DNA of 64,000 nucleotides from Colias croceus (GCF_905220415.1 NC_059556.1:6398501-6462500); one strand, 5' to 3'. Positions 35,001 to 46,962 are shown, counted from the stretch's first letter. Made by a program: numbers and translations. The notes: generated by a model not told the origin, from the sequence alone.

Positions 35001-38000
35001 AGTACTGTGGTTTATTGCATATTATGGCTCACAAATCACAATATGTGTTTAATGTTGCTATTCTATATTTTAGATTTAGAGGATGATGATCAATGATTTG
35101 CTCGTAGGAGACAAGTATTGCCATTTGAGAAAAATTTATGTCGATGTCTTCCTTAAAAGATATATTTTAACCATTACATTTTTTCATTGCGGTTAATGAA
35201 GTTAATCTTTTGTTACGATCGCCAATTAGAAAATATCTGCTGCTATACATTTCGACATTGATTGTTATAAAGAAGGGCCCTTATATTATAAAAATGTTCG
35301 ATACAGACACAAATTAAAACGTTGCTGTAAGCTTTAATTGTGTTCGAACAAGCATACTGTTCTCAAGTTGAAAATGAAAACTTTTAAAATTGTTGTATTT
35401 ACATTTTGTATTACTGTTTAGTCTACACATACCCTGCACCTGGTTTTGTGCAATCCAACCGTGAAGTGTTTGGACTTTAGACGATTGTTCGACGTACATT
35501 GCTTTTTATAATACAATACAATAATTGTTTAAACAGTACTCGATAAGGCATGGAATGTGAAATGGTATTTATGAACGTTATAAGTTAAGGTGTATGAACC
35601 GTTGATAGGAAACAATACAATGCTGTGTTTAAACTTATAAAGCTTTGAGACTTTGATGCAATAATGTGTGTTTATTGTTACAGGTAAATTGTTGTGGCTG
35701 TTGAAAATGACGTTGTACGCGTGGTATGCGAATTATTTTATGGGTTGAATTGATTTATCGAAATGGTCGAGAATAATTACAGAATTTTCGGCCAGCTTGA
35801 GTGCAAAAATAATACGAATACTATACCTACGTTTGTAGGATAGGGATATGAATATCATATGTATTTAGAAAAAGTAATGCAGTACTACCCTTTTTTATGG
35901 TGATCTACGTAAGAGCGTGAAGTTTTCTTATAAAAAGTATATACATAATATGTACAAACACAATAATAATGTTAGCATAGCAACTAAAATCGAACAGCCG
36001 TACGTGCTGAAATTAATTTATTTAATATTTGGATTCACTTAATTTCTAAAATAAATTATAATTTTCTTGCTGAAAAACTTTCACAACTTAACGCCCTAAT
36101 TACTCTCACTATTGCACCGTTAAATGGACGAGGTTAATAGAAATTTTATTTTTATTTTCACTAGAATAGCGTCCGCAAGAAATCTTCAATTTGGAGAAAA
36201 AATGAAAGTTTTTCATTTCAGGCGCAGTTATAACGTTTTTATGCTTTAATATAAGGTCACTGTGCGAATTCAGGCTTTTAAATTTTAGGAAGTAGGTTTC
36301 TTATCATAAGGTTATCGAAGCGAATATTTATTTAGTTACATATATTCATTCACCTTGTCGTGTATAGTTTTAAATTACAAATTATGTGTAGTTAAAATAT
36401 AAATCTGACAAGAGATCCTAAGGAACAGAATATCCTAATTCTATATAATATCCTTATACTGAACAACTTGGTAGATTTTTATGGTACAATCTCTACGATT
36501 TTTTTAAAAGTACATATGGTAAATATTAATCGTATACATTCATTACTCTCAATAAAAGCTCAAGCATCGCCGGGGCGCGCACCACTACAAAACAGTCACG
36601 TATTTATTACGTTAAGTTTGAAATTGTTCGCAGCTGCATTTAAATTGCACGTGCTTCCTTGCACAATACACAAACGGGACACTGGTCTTGACACACGGTC
36701 AATGGGGTTGGGTCCAATTGGAATTCGATTTTATTAGATCGTATAAGTAATTAGAGTTCATTGTTCTTTGGTTAATTTCGAAATACCCTCTATTTTGAAT
36801 TCGGATTTATAGGGATATTTTGTATGAACGAGATTGTTAGTTTGTTGGTGGTAAATGTGGTAATGGTTGGACAGTGAATAAGTTGTTTTTTTAAGTTGGT
36901 TAAATAGTAATTGAAAATAATAAAAATCAGCAGTTTACCTAAGGATGAGATACAGAATAAAAAAACATAACAAAAGACAGCAATGATTTTAAAATGTATA
37001 ATTTAACAACATGCATGTCATATCAAAATAAAAAAGCATATACTTATCTAATTAGCTAATCCCGTTGTTTATCGACCTGCGAGCCTGCACTCAGAGTTGA
37101 ATACGATCAAGCGACTGGGGACCGTTACATCAAACAATGGACCATAGCATTATCAGCATGCGTAAATACTCTATTCATACTGTAATCAACATTCCTATAG
37201 CTTTTTTGCAATACATGTATCTAATCTTAACATAAATACTAGCCAAAGGGTATATAAATATTATGGCGATTTCATCTAGACTTTAAATTCAAGTAATGAC
37301 TTACAAATTGGATACTTGCTTTTTAGATACGTTATTAGCTACTTTCCAATTTAATATAACTTCGACACTTGATAATTATGACTTTGAATTTAAACCCAGA
37401 AGCCACTTCTACATTATAATTATACGTATGAATATTTATTAGAAATTAGAATTTAGATATATTTGTTAAACACATTGATTAGTTTATTAATTATTTACTT
37501 TGGAAATGTAATCATATATAGTGAGATTTGGCATGAAGTGCGTTATAAATAACTGAATATCTCGTCAAATTGCTCGCAATCGGAGACGCTCCACAAATTT
37601 ACAGAATCTGTGCTAATTTGCGCCAATTACCGTCGTTCCTCATGTGTGCGGGCTGTGGGAAATGGGATTGGGTTCGAGTGGGATTTGTGCTGGCCGGCCG
37701 CAGCTTGCAGTGGTTGCGTTGCTAGGCTAGGGTTGGTAGGGTTGGCGAATCATTTGATGGCAATAAGCTTGTAGGATATTACGTGATGAATGTTTTGTAG
37801 TGGAATGTATAAGATTTTTTAAGTGATAACAATATTGGGGTGATAATTAAGGGATTTCAATTTATCACCAGTTTTTTTTTTTTTCATTTTGGTATCAAGC
37901 AGAAGGAACCTGTGGAATTTTAATACATGTACATATTTAAAGAGATTTTTAAAAACAAACAGCTCGAATTTAACGACTTTTAAACGACCTCTCTATAAAG

Positions 38001-38240
38001 CTCAGTTTCTACTTAATACAACAATAATTTATTAAATAAATATCTAATGTAATTCCCTACGGTGGCAACCCTCACAACGGTTGAGATTTTACCACAGAAT
38101 AAATAGATTACACCGAGATGATGATGGCGGATAAAAAGTGTATTAGATTTACGTGAGTGTTACACTTTTTGGACCATTGTTCGAATACGTGAATTCGTGT
38201 TCTTGTACGTGTAACATTTGTGAATGAAACTCAGTAAGTA
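32040..38240. other. Unassigned stretch left of the nested elements
   Basis: About 6 kb in which I find no gene, splice-flanked exon or recognisable element. A somewhat GC-richer patch lies at about 37570-37740. Confidence 0.4.
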
Positions 38241-38243
38241 TTA
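38241..38243. repeat. TTA target-site duplication, left of Harbinger
   Basis: Partner of TTA at 50590-50592. A 3-bp TTA or TAA duplication is the hallmark of PIF/Harbinger insertion. Confidence 0.85.
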
Positions 38244-38282
38244 CGCCTTTAGTACACCGACGCGTTCGCGTGCGGCAGCGAA
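38244..38282. repeat. Harbinger left terminal inverted repeat
   Basis: Begins CGCCTTTAGTACACCGACG. It matches the reverse complement of 50551-50589 at all 39 positions by eye. Confidence 0.95.
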
Positions 38283-38423
38283 TCTCTGCGAAACTACAGC
38301 GTAGCGAAATATCAGCGAAACGTTAGTACACAGCAATGTTTCGCAACTTTTTCGCATTGATATGCCATTGTCATTTTTGACGACTGCAGGTGCAGACGTA
38401 ATTTCAGAATGTCATCTCAGTCA

Positions 38424-39233
38424 ATGTCATTTTTAGCAACTGGTGACACATATACAACAATATATTTTTCTTATCGTTTGGGTGAATGCACCGTTTCAAA
38501 GATAGTAACTCAAGTATGCGAACAAATTTGGAAAATACTACAGCCAAAGTACATCCCGGTTCCTTCTACTTAAACATGATTGGAAATAATAATGGGGTTT
38601 TCCTAATTGCCTCGGGAGTATTGACGGCAAGCATATTGTTATTAAAATTCCACCTAACAGCGGCTCACTGTTCTATTGCTATAAAAAACGATTTTCTACT
38701 GTGTTATTGGCAATAGTTGATCCACATTACAAATTTACTTACATAGATGTAGGATCATAATTATGGTAAAGATTCCGATACTACAATATTTGAGAACTCA
38801 TCATTTTATCAGCTTTTAAAAAGTGGACGGTATCTGAATTTGCCAGCTCCAAAACCTTTGCCAGGTTTCAAACAGACTACACCACATGTATTCATTGAAG
38901 ATTTAAATTAGAAACCTTTCTAATGAGACAAGAGACGCAGCAATGAATGACAATGATAAAAAAAGATTTAATAAATCATTAAGTAGGGCACGAGTAGTAG
39001 TAAAATGTGCGTTTGGCATTTTAGCACAAAAATTTAGAATATTCTTGAGGCCCTTTGAAACAGATTTGAATAATACTATTAAAATTGTTAAAGCTGCAGT
39101 ATACACATACGAAAATAAACAATTTTCGGACACTTTAGGAGCATTCGTACCAATGCATGCCAATAGACATAGGGCAGACTTAGCAGCGCTTAATGTTCGA
39201 TCACAATTTGTAAATTATTTCAAAGAAAATTAA
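38424..39233 (+). pseudogene. Decayed Harbinger (HARBI1-like) transposase
   Basis: Remains of a DDE nuclease that would cut and paste the surrounding element. Family segments appear in order but in different frames. First comes the N-terminal block with FLATGDTY and TVSKIV, closed by a stop near 38570. Next, from about 38610, is the core with GSIDGKH, PPNSGSLFY and DPHYKF, holding the first two catalytic Asp, followed by several stops. The C-terminal block (38943-39233, 96 residues) is open and contains LSRARVVVKCAFGILAQKF, typical of the family's end. At least one stop and two frame changes separate the parts, so no working protein can be made. I matched motifs by eye; exact break points need an alignment. 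Confidence 0.88.
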
Positions 39234-39273
39234 AAACATAAAATGTATGAAATATAAACAATAAATTTTTTAC

Positions 39274-39414
39274 CATCTATCAGAGTCTTTTCTTGAAGTT
39301 TTCTCCATGCTACCTCTTTTTTGTACGTATTTTTATAATCTGCGTGTCCAATTGCGTATAATACGGGATAATCTCGAATATAATGCAAAAATAATTCAGT
39401 ATTTTGGCATCCAT
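39274..39414 (-). pseudogene. N-terminal half of a MADF-domain gene (Harbinger partner ORF)
   Basis: On the minus strand the frame beginning near 39397 encodes YIRDYPVLY, then ADYKNTYKK and AWRKLQEKT. This is the first half of a MADF (Myb/SANT-like, Adf-1 type) DNA-binding domain. Harbingers usually carry such a second gene, whose product brings the transposase to the ends. Two ATG codons just upstream (39414, 39410) are out of frame with it, so an indel is likely. After ~45 residues the frame reaches GAT-G-GTAAAA, a possible splice donor (39274/39273), or runs on to a stop. The second half of the domain is missing. It converges on the transposase, and the foldback insertion begins only 25 bp upstream. 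Confidence 0.72.
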
Positions 39415-39433
39415 GGCCAATGATATTTTATGT

Positions 39434-39439
39434 ATAGAT
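39434..39439. repeat. ATAGAT duplication, left of foldback element
   Basis: Same six bases at 49463-49468, directly outside the outer palindrome ends. It fits a 6-bp target duplication. Confidence 0.7.
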
Positions 39440-39948
39440 GTTACAGTCAAAACCCTGAACCAGTCAATAACGTTATTGACCGGTAAAATCAGTTAATAAG
39501 GATATTGACTAAGGGCGTCGGTTAATATCCTTATTAACTGATTTTATCTGATTAAACCAGTTAATAACGTTATTGACTAAGGGCATCGGTCAATATCCTT
39601 ATTAACTGATTTTAAGTCGAGACATCTAGTCAATATAGGTTTTAACCGACGTGCCCAGTCAAAACTCATAAAAAGTTAAGGACGTTAGTGAAATTATACT
39701 AGAAAATCATTTAAAAAGGTTCATAAAACTTTTTAAAGTGCAATATTTAAGAGTTTTATGTTTTATTAATAATTCGGGGTATTGTTTGTAAACTGCAACC
39801 GCGCGAGAATACGTGCTCCAAAATATTTTTGAAGATGGCAATTGTGTTTTAATAACAACTAGGTTTCCGCCCGCAGCTTCGCCCGCGCAGTCAAAGAAAA
39901 ACCGCATAGTTCCCGTTCCCGTGGGATTTCCGGGATTGCGTTAGTTTC

Positions 39949-40690
39949 TGATTTGATGGAGTGACCTGCAGGTGTACTTCGAAGACTGCTACTGGATCTA
40001 ATAGACGAGTAGAGCTAGGAATGCCGAGTTTGGGCTCGTTTTGTTAGTTATATCGAGACCTTACCTCCGGACTTGATGGAGTGACCTGCAGGTGTACTTC
40101 GAAGACTGCTACTGGAACTATTATACGAGTAGAGCTAGTTGTGCCGAGTTTGGGCTCGTTTTGTTAGTTATGTTGAGACCTTACCTCCGGACTTGATGGA
40201 ATGACCTGCAGGTGTACTGCGAAGACTGCTACTGGAACTAATAGACGAGTAGAGCTAGGTGTGCCGAGTTTGGGCACGTTTTGTTAGTTATGTTGAGACC
40301 TTACCTCCGGACTTGATGGAGTGTTCTACAGGTGTACTTCGAAGACTGCTACTGGAACTAATATTCGAGTAGAGCTAGGTGTGCCGAGTTTGGGCTCGTT
40401 TTGTTAGTTACGTTGAGACCTTACCCCCTGATTTGATGGAATGACCTGCAGGTGTACTTCGAAGACTGCTACTGGAACTAATAGACGAGTAGTGCTAGGT
40501 GTGCCGAGTTTGGGCTCGTTTTGTTAGTTACGTTAAGACCTTACCTCCGGACTTGATGGAGTGACCTGCAGGTGTACTTCGAAGACTGCTACTGGAACTA
40601 TTATACGAGTAAAGCTAGGTGTGCCGAGTTTGGGCTCGTTTTGTTAGTTATGTTGAGACCTTACCTCCGGACTTGATGGAGTGACCAGCA
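39949..40690 (+). repeat. 120-bp minisatellite, left half of palindrome
   Basis: Six complete units plus a partial one, with period exactly 120 bp. Each has TTGATGGAGTGACCTGCAGG, then CGAAGACTGCTACTGGA, CGAGTAGAGCTAGG and TGCCGAGTTTGGGCTCG. Units differ by a few substitutions each, so the array is older or less homogenised than the 310-bp array. Confidence 0.95.
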
Positions 40691-41280
40691 GGTACTAAGA
40701 AAACGAGCCTAAACTCGGCACACCTTGCTCTACTCGTATTATAGTTCCAGTAGCAGTCTTCGAATTACACCTGCAGGTCACTCCATCATGTCTGGTAAGG
40801 TCTCAATATTACTAACAAAACAAGCCCAATTTCGGCACACCTAGCTCTACTCGTCTATTAGTTCCAGTAGCAGTCTTCGCAGTACACCTGCAGGTCATTC
40901 CATCAAGTCCGGAGGTAAGGTCTCAACATAACTAACAAAACGAGCCCAAGCTCGGCACACCTAGCTCTACTCGTCTATTAATTCCAGTAGCAGTCTTCGA
41001 AGTACACCTGCAGGTCACTCCATCAAGTCCGGAGGTAAGATCTCAACATAACTAACCAAACGAGCCCAAACTCGGCACACCTAGCTCTACTCGTATAATA
41101 GTTCCAGTAGCAGTCTTCGAAGTACACCTGCAGGCTGCAGGTCACTCCATCAAGTCCGGAGGTAAGGTCTCGATATAACTAACAAAACGAGCCCAAACTC
41201 GGCATTCCTAGCTCTACTCGTCTATTAGATCCAGTAGCAGTCTTCGAAGTACACCTGCAGGTCACTCCATCAAATCAGAA
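40691..41280 (-). repeat. 120-bp minisatellite, right half of palindrome
   Basis: About five units of the same repeat in reverse orientation. One unit near 41134 has a small local duplication (CTGCAGG repeated). The outermost units of the two halves share private variants (GGATCT and GGAATGCC). The halves are therefore true mirror copies rather than independent arrays, but they differ in unit number. Confidence 0.93.
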
Positions 41281-41408
41281 ACTAACGCAATCCCGGAAAT
41301 CCCACGGGAACGGGAACTATGCGGTTTTTCTTTGACTGCGCGGGCGAAGCTGCGGGCGGAAACCTAGTTGTTATTAAAACACAATTGCCATCTTCAAAAA
41401 TATTTTGG

Positions 41409-41412
41409 AGCA
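41409..41412. repeat. AGCA duplication, left of errantivirus
   Basis: AGCA recurs at 49088-49091. The undisturbed mirror sequence in the other palindrome arm (around 39809-39830) has a single AGCA equivalent, which proves a 4-bp target duplication. Confidence 0.93.
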
Positions 41413-41706
41413 AATTATATCGACCGGCCCGCGAAGGCGCAAAAAAAAACCGAAATTTACTTTAAATTATTTATTGTAAAAAAAATTACATAATAAATTA
41501 CTCCTAACTTAACCTACGTCCCTCCCGTTCGATGTTAGAACCAAGAGTGCTCGTCCTCCTCGGCGGGGTAGCTGCAGCGTCGCGGTGGCGATGATTGCCG
41601 CAACACTCTCTGGAAGCGCAGGTGTGCGCGATGTCGCAATTCCTAACAGGTGCAGCTTCTTGGGTGGCCCCATGCATCCTCTAATCTTATATGTAGGTAC
41701 ATAACA
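41413..41706 (-). repeat. 3' LTR (294 bp)
   Basis: On the minus strand it runs from TGTTATGTACC to GATATAATT. It contains AATAAA (41470-41475) as a likely polyadenylation signal. It matches the other LTR at every position by eye. Confidence 0.96.
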
Positions 41707-41716
41707 CCTCCCTCCT
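41707..41716 (-). promoter_or_regulatory. Polypurine tract
   Basis: AGGAGGGAGG on the minus strand abuts the 3' LTR, the standard site for plus-strand DNA priming. Confidence 0.85.
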
Positions 41717-41728
41717 GAAGTTCAGCGA

Positions 41729-43457
41729 TTATTGGCGGGCAAGGCTCGTTAATATCGCTGAAATTTCACCCTCCGCCGATTGATGTTCTATTTCTTCTTT
41801 TTGATTACCATGAACACTCGTAGTAATAGGCTTTGATGTACGCAGTCTCCGTACGATGTACCATGTCACTAGGGCAACTGCACTCGTTATTAATATAACA
41901 TATATCGGTATTATGGAAGGCTGCATATAGAGAATCTCGTATCCGTTGTTAGTACTGATAGGCATTTCCATTGATATAGCTCTGTTACTAGCGTGTAATT
42001 TATCCAAATTTATCGAATTCAACTTCAGAACTTCTTCATCTGTATTATATTGGCTGGAATCTGGCAGGTTTGCAATTTTCATTATCTGTCCTTTGAGAAG
42101 ACCATATGTCTTCTCGATTGACTATCTTGAAAGCCTCCGTTTGAAGAATGCAGTTTTTGGGTATTGTGGCTAAGTAGCTTCCTTTAATGACGTCATATTG
42201 ATCTTGCGAGCATGATAAGTGGATTTTTGATGGCTTGGGGAAACTGATGACGTAGTGGGCGTCGTCTAATTTTTCTAGTGCGGGCGCTCCGAGCTCCACA
42301 GGCGTGAAGAGACAAGATGCGACGACTCGTTGCGTGGTAATAAGGTGATACACGCAGTCATTTTTGGATCGATGATGGTTCAGCTTGTCCTCACATAGAT
42401 ACCCTAGGCCAGACTTCGGGCATTCTGCCTCCATGTACATAAAATCCTCGTTGTGAATTGCCACAAAAGGATAGGGTGGAATTAGGACTTTACTATCTTT
42501 ATTAGGAACTATGGATAATTTAAATAATTCAAAGGTAGCAGGAAGGACAACCGGGAACATAAAAACTATAACTATATTCCTATTACTATAATAATAGCCT
42601 AGTTTAACTAAATCAAAATATTCTCTATAATTAACTTGAGGGATTTGCTCTTTGCCATAAAATTTGTGTAATTTATTTAGCATTTCTTTTAGAGAATTTG
42701 AATTGAACATAAGATGATGCGTACTTTTCGCACGAATAAAACCTAATAAATTTTCTAATCTATGTAATTCTTCAGATATATCATCTATATTATCTGATAA
42801 AATCGCTACGCGTTGAATTAAATCTATGTATAGAGTAACGTTTAAATTATTGGCCTTTAAATCATTTATAGCTATTTCAATTTTTTCCTGATTTTTAATT
42901 AAGTTGTTTAAAATATCAGATTGTTGTTCTATCCAATCTTTACTGAGGCTTATATGATTATTCATTTCTGTGACCAATTTATTCTCATTATTTTGTAATA
43001 ATTTAATTGCGGTATCATATTTAATTGCATCTGTATAGTCTAGATTACCAGAAATACTTTTTATAACTGAACCTAAACCATCTATGAGACCTCTCTTTAT
43101 GCGATTGGGTTCAAAAGTTTCCAACTGATTTGACAATTTAATAATCTTATAATGCAAGTGTTCAATATGTGAATTATAAAGCGAAAATAATTTATCGTGC
43201 AAATTAGGCGTTAATGAATTTAATTGATCCTTTACTATGGTTATACTATCACGAATATCCTTTTAATTAATAATTTGCAAAAATGAATGATAATGAGTGA
43301 CAATTCTAGCAGTTCCAATATTAAATGGTAATATACCAGGTCCGTCATCCAAGCTAGTCAGGGTGGGATCTTCTGCTTGAATCTGGCACAGGATCAGAGG
43401 AAGGATTCTGTAACAATTTAGGTACCCTCTTAAGCCTAGATTTAGCAACAGCGCCAT
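41729..43457 (-). pseudogene. Interrupted env gene of the errantivirus
   Basis: Env would be a membrane glycoprotein related to the insect F-type fusion proteins. The reading frame opens at 43457, overlapping the pol end by about 100 nt, with a hydrophobic signal-like start. An in-frame TAA (43263-43265) stops it after 64 codons. The same frame is open again for 385 codons (43202 to 42045) and shows a furin-type RIKR site followed by a Gly-rich segment. The last part (42082-41729, 117 residues) is in another frame and holds a transmembrane segment of ~20 residues around 55-75 and a charged tail. One stop and one frame change therefore break the gene. Sequencing error in either place cannot be excluded. 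Confidence 0.82.
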
Positions 43458-46400
43458 ATTTCTTCTTAGTATAGATATGAATAGGTAAATCAGCCAGTAC
43501 AGTATCGTGCGTAAAACGCGGTGCGGTCTTTTGTCGACTAGCCCTAGGATTTCTTACAAAAATTTGTTGATCTGGATAATACTGTATTTCGGGTTCGCGG
43601 TTCCTATTAATGTTTTCTGTAATTTGAGTAAGGCGTTCCAAAGACGATTCATTAATAATTTTGAATACTTTGTGCATACTATCGCGATGTTCTTGCATAT
43701 ATTGCTGTAAGACATTTTCTGATAGATCGATATCTACAGGATCGCGGGGATCTAAATGACCGGTTATAATGTCAAGAGGCCTGCACTTCGTAAAACTGTG
43801 GATCGAACTATTATAGGCAAGAACAGCATACGGCATTAAGTTAATGATTAATTCACCACGTCGTTCAAGTTTTAGTAAACGTATGTGTTCTAATAAAGTT
43901 GAGTGAAGCCGTTCTACCATACCATTTTCGTTAGGTGCATGAGCTAATAACTTATGGTGATTTATTCTATGAAGCCTTACAAATTCACTGAATATTTGGT
44001 TCGTGAACTCAGGACCTCGATCCGTTACGACAGTCATAGGTAAGCCATGATGTGTACCAAACGTCAAAAGAGCCTGAACCACGCTTATTGCGGTTGCGTC
44101 CTTTAAACAATATGCTTGAGCATACTTAGAGAATGCATCTATTATAGTGAGATATTTCTGAGAATCAATACTAAGTAAATCGAGATGTACTATTTCAAAA
44201 GGTTTTGTAGGAGGAACTACGATTCGAAATTTTGGATTTACTGGAATTCTATCATATTTCCCTTGACCACATATGCTACACTCATTAATATATTTAGTTA
44301 CTGCTTCCTTCATTTTAGGCCAAAAGTATTTCCTAGATAAAGATAAATGAGTTTCGTTAATTCCGCGATGGTTAGTTTTGCCTTCATGATAATTTCGTAT
44401 TATTTCCTGTTGCTTAAAGTAATCTTTGACATTTTGCAATTCTAATTTTGTAAGAACTAAATCCATACATGAACTTTTAAAATTACTCTGTATTATTGGA
44501 ACTATAGTACACATAGCATCAGGGGGATGAACTAGAATTGCAGTTTTTATCTTAGGATCTACATATTTTTTAATTAGTGAAACTATTTCGCTATCAATAT
44601 TCGCTTTGTTAACATTAATATCTATCTTAGTATGATTTTCAAAAGGTTTTGAAATTATAGGCTTACTCGGTACTCTATCTATTAAAGTAATAACTATCTG
44701 TCTCTTAAATTTATTCAACGGGTGATCTGTTATAGGTATATCTAGAATTGGGTTCTCCGCGTCAGTATGAACTGTGACGGTGTCGGAATTTGCTGTAAGA
44801 GTACTTGATTTCGAATGTGCAGTAATCGTACTTGAATTTGAATTAACAGTAATTGTATCTGAACTTCTTCTTATTAACGAAGGTGTTGTTTCTGTTGGAT
44901 TAACCGCTAAAGAATCTGTTTCCTCATTGTTAATTTGAATACGCGATAAAGCATCGGCGTTACAATTTTGCTTTCCCTGCTTATAAATTACGGTGTAATC
45001 GTATTCGCTAAGTTTGAGCCTCCAACGTGTGAGACGGGAATTAGGTTCCTTTAAATTCATGACCCATTGAAGGGGCCTATGATCAGTTATAATTTTAAAC
45101 TTGCGGCCAAAAAGGTAAGGACGGAAATATTTCGTTGCCCAGACAATTGCTAATAATTCCTTCTCAATCGTACTATAATTAATTTCGCTACTATTAAGTG
45201 TACGTGAAGCGTACGCAATTGGTTTATCGGAACCAACGGGGCCTTGCGAGAGTACAGCACCGATGGCTAAATTCGACGCATCAGTCGTAAGAATAAATTC
45301 TTTATTGAAATCAGGATACTGGAGAATTGGATCGTTCATTAATAATGTTTTACACCTATCGAAACATTCAATGTAATCTTTAGAAAATGTTATCTTTGAA
45401 CCCTTTTTTAAGCATTGTGTCATGGGCTTCGTGATTTTAGCGAAATCTGGTATGAATTTCCGATAATAACCTAATAGACCTAGAAATCGTTTAATATCGG
45501 TTGGAGTTTTCGGAAGGGGATACTTTTGGATGGCAGATATCTTATCTGGGTTAGGTTTTATCCCATCTTTGCTAATAATGTGACCTAGATACGCGGTTTC
45601 GAGTTTAAGAAATTCCGATTTATCCATTTGTATTTTAAAGTTGGATTCACGCAATTTCTGAAACACTTTCCCAAGATTAACGATATGCTCCTGTAAAGAA
45701 GTGCTAAATACTATTATATCATCTAGGTAGACTAGGCAAATAGAATTTTGCAATTCTCTCAGTACATTATCCATTACTCTTTGAAAAGTAGACGGACTAT
45801 TCTTTAGACCCATGGGCATTCTTAAGAATTCAAAATGACCATGTTCTACGCTAAAAGCGGTTTTTGGAATGTCAGCTGGGTTCATTTCTACTTGATAAAA
45901 CCCACTTGCTAAATCTAACGTTGTGAAGTATTGACAGTTACCCAATTTATGTAAGACATCTGTAATATTAGGAATCGGATATTTGTCATCCAAAGTTTTC
46001 TCATTTAACTTTCTAAAATCAACAACTAAACGCCATTTAACTTTGCCGGATGCATCTGCCTTTTTAGGTACCACCCAAATAGGAGAGCTCCATGCTGAAT
46101 CTGATGGTCTAATAATACCCTGTTCTAACATCTTACTTATCTGATTCTGTACTTCCTGCCTATGAATAAATGGATAGCGATAACTTTTCGAATAAACCGG
46201 TATTTCATCCTTAGTTCTAATATAATGCTTAATTTTATTCGTAAATGTTAAGGTTTCTCCTTCTATATAAAATACATCCGCATACTGTGAACATAATGAC
46301 TCTAAATTTAAACGTTCCTCATTATTTAAGTGATCAGTACGCAAGCGAGATAATACCTGTTTCACACGGTCGGACGAACGTTTGGTGCGCGTGCACTCGT

Positions 46401-46962
46401 TATTATAAACCTCGGCACATACTGGTCGATCCATTGAAAAAATTACGTCATTACGGGTTGGATTAGAAATTTCCACGATAGCGCGATTGCTTTTCGCCTT
46501 CGTTAAACATTCAGAAATATGACAATTACATATAATTTGTTCCGGTATAATAGCGTCTCCATTCTCAACATCTATAGGTAATCTAACTAATTTACTACTT
46601 CCTGCGGGTATGACGTCCTCATAAAGATTAGCGTTCCGTGAGTCATATACTAATAACCGATTCGTAGCATTGCAAGTATTTAAAGTTTTAGTTTTATAAT
46701 TAATTGATGCTTCCCATTTATCTAACAAATCTGAACCTATTAAGCCGTCGAAATAATTGTGAAATTTATAAACGAAAAATGTAATATCGTCAGGGTCATT
46801 AAATTCAGGAAAACTAGGTAATGTTATAGAATAATTACTACGAGTTACAGCATGAACATTACTTACTTCAAAGGGGTCATAATTAAGAGTAACGTCAGGA
46901 AAATATCTCTGTACTGCATCAGGGCTAAGAAAAGATTGGTTAGCTCCAGTATCAATTAACAA
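43354..46962 (-). CDS. Errantivirus pol: protease, reverse transcriptase, RNase H, integrase
   Basis: An open frame of 1202 codons. The protease motif LIDTGA lies at the very start. The frame continues upstream of 46962 (a TTG codon) into an overlap with the gag end, so Pol is likely made as a -1 Gag-Pol fusion; I found no convincing slippery heptamer. Reverse transcriptase shows LVVDFRKLN at 312-320 and YLDD at 412-415. RNase H begins with TTDAS (D561). Integrase has the zinc-binding H865, H872, C895, C898 and the catalytic D928, D981 and E1017. Between RNase H and integrase (~698-735) lies a Ser/Thr/Asn-rich stretch built of repeats like STLTANS. No stop interrupts the frame. Confidence 0.95.
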   Translation of the reverse strand: MLIDTGANQSFLSPDAVQRYFPDVTLNYDPFEVSNVHAVTRSNYSITLPSFPEFNDPDDITFFVYKFHNYFDGLIGSDLLDKWEASINYKTKTLNTCNATNRLLVYDSRNANLYEDVIPAGSSKLVRLPIDVENGDAIIPEQIICNCHISECLTKAKSNRAIVEISNPTRNDVIFSMDRPVCAEVYNNECTRTKRSSDRVKQVLSRLRTDHLNNEERLNLESLCSQYADVFYIEGETLTFTNKIKHYIRTKDEIPVYSKSYRYPFIHRQEVQNQISKMLEQGIIRPSDSAWSSPIWVVPKKADASGKVKWRLVVDFRKLNEKTLDDKYPIPNITDVLHKLGNCQYFTTLDLASGFYQVEMNPADIPKTAFSVEHGHFEFLRMPMGLKNSPSTFQRVMDNVLRELQNSICLVYLDDIIVFSTSLQEHIVNLGKVFQKLRESNFKIQMDKSEFLKLETAYLGHIISKDGIKPNPDKISAIQKYPLPKTPTDIKRFLGLLGYYRKFIPDFAKITKPMTQCLKKGSKITFSKDYIECFDRCKTLLMNDPILQYPDFNKEFILTTDASNLAIGAVLSQGPVGSDKPIAYASRTLNSSEINYSTIEKELLAIVWATKYFRPYLFGRKFKIITDHRPLQWVMNLKEPNSRLTRWRLKLSEYDYTVIYKQGKQNCNADALSRIQINNEETDSLAVNPTETTPSLIRRSSDTITVNSNSSTITAHSKSSTLTANSDTVTVHTDAENPILDIPITDHPLNKFKRQIVITLIDRVPSKPIISKPFENHTKIDINVNKANIDSEIVSLIKKYVDPKIKTAILVHPPDAMCTIVPIIQSNFKSSCMDLVLTKLELQNVKDYFKQQEIIRNYHEGKTNHRGINETHLSLSRKYFWPKMKEAVTKYINECSICGQGKYDRIPVNPKFRIVVPPTKPFEIVHLDLLSIDSQKYLTIIDAFSKYAQAYCLKDATAISVVQALLTFGTHHGLPMTVVTDRGPEFTNQIFSEFVRLHRINHHKLLAHAPNENGMVERLHSTLLEHIRLLKLERRGELIINLMPYAVLAYNSSIHSFTKCRPLDIITGHLDPRDPVDIDLSENVLQQYMQEHRDSMHKVFKIINESSLERLTQITENINRNREPEIQYYPDQQIFVRNPRASRQKTAPRFTHDTVLADLPIHIYTKKKYGAVAKSRLKRVPKLLQNPSSDPVPDSSRRSHPD

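Noticed and set aside
39949..41280. CRISPR-like array
   Set aside because: The 120-bp units are contiguous without unique spacers, and this is an animal genome.
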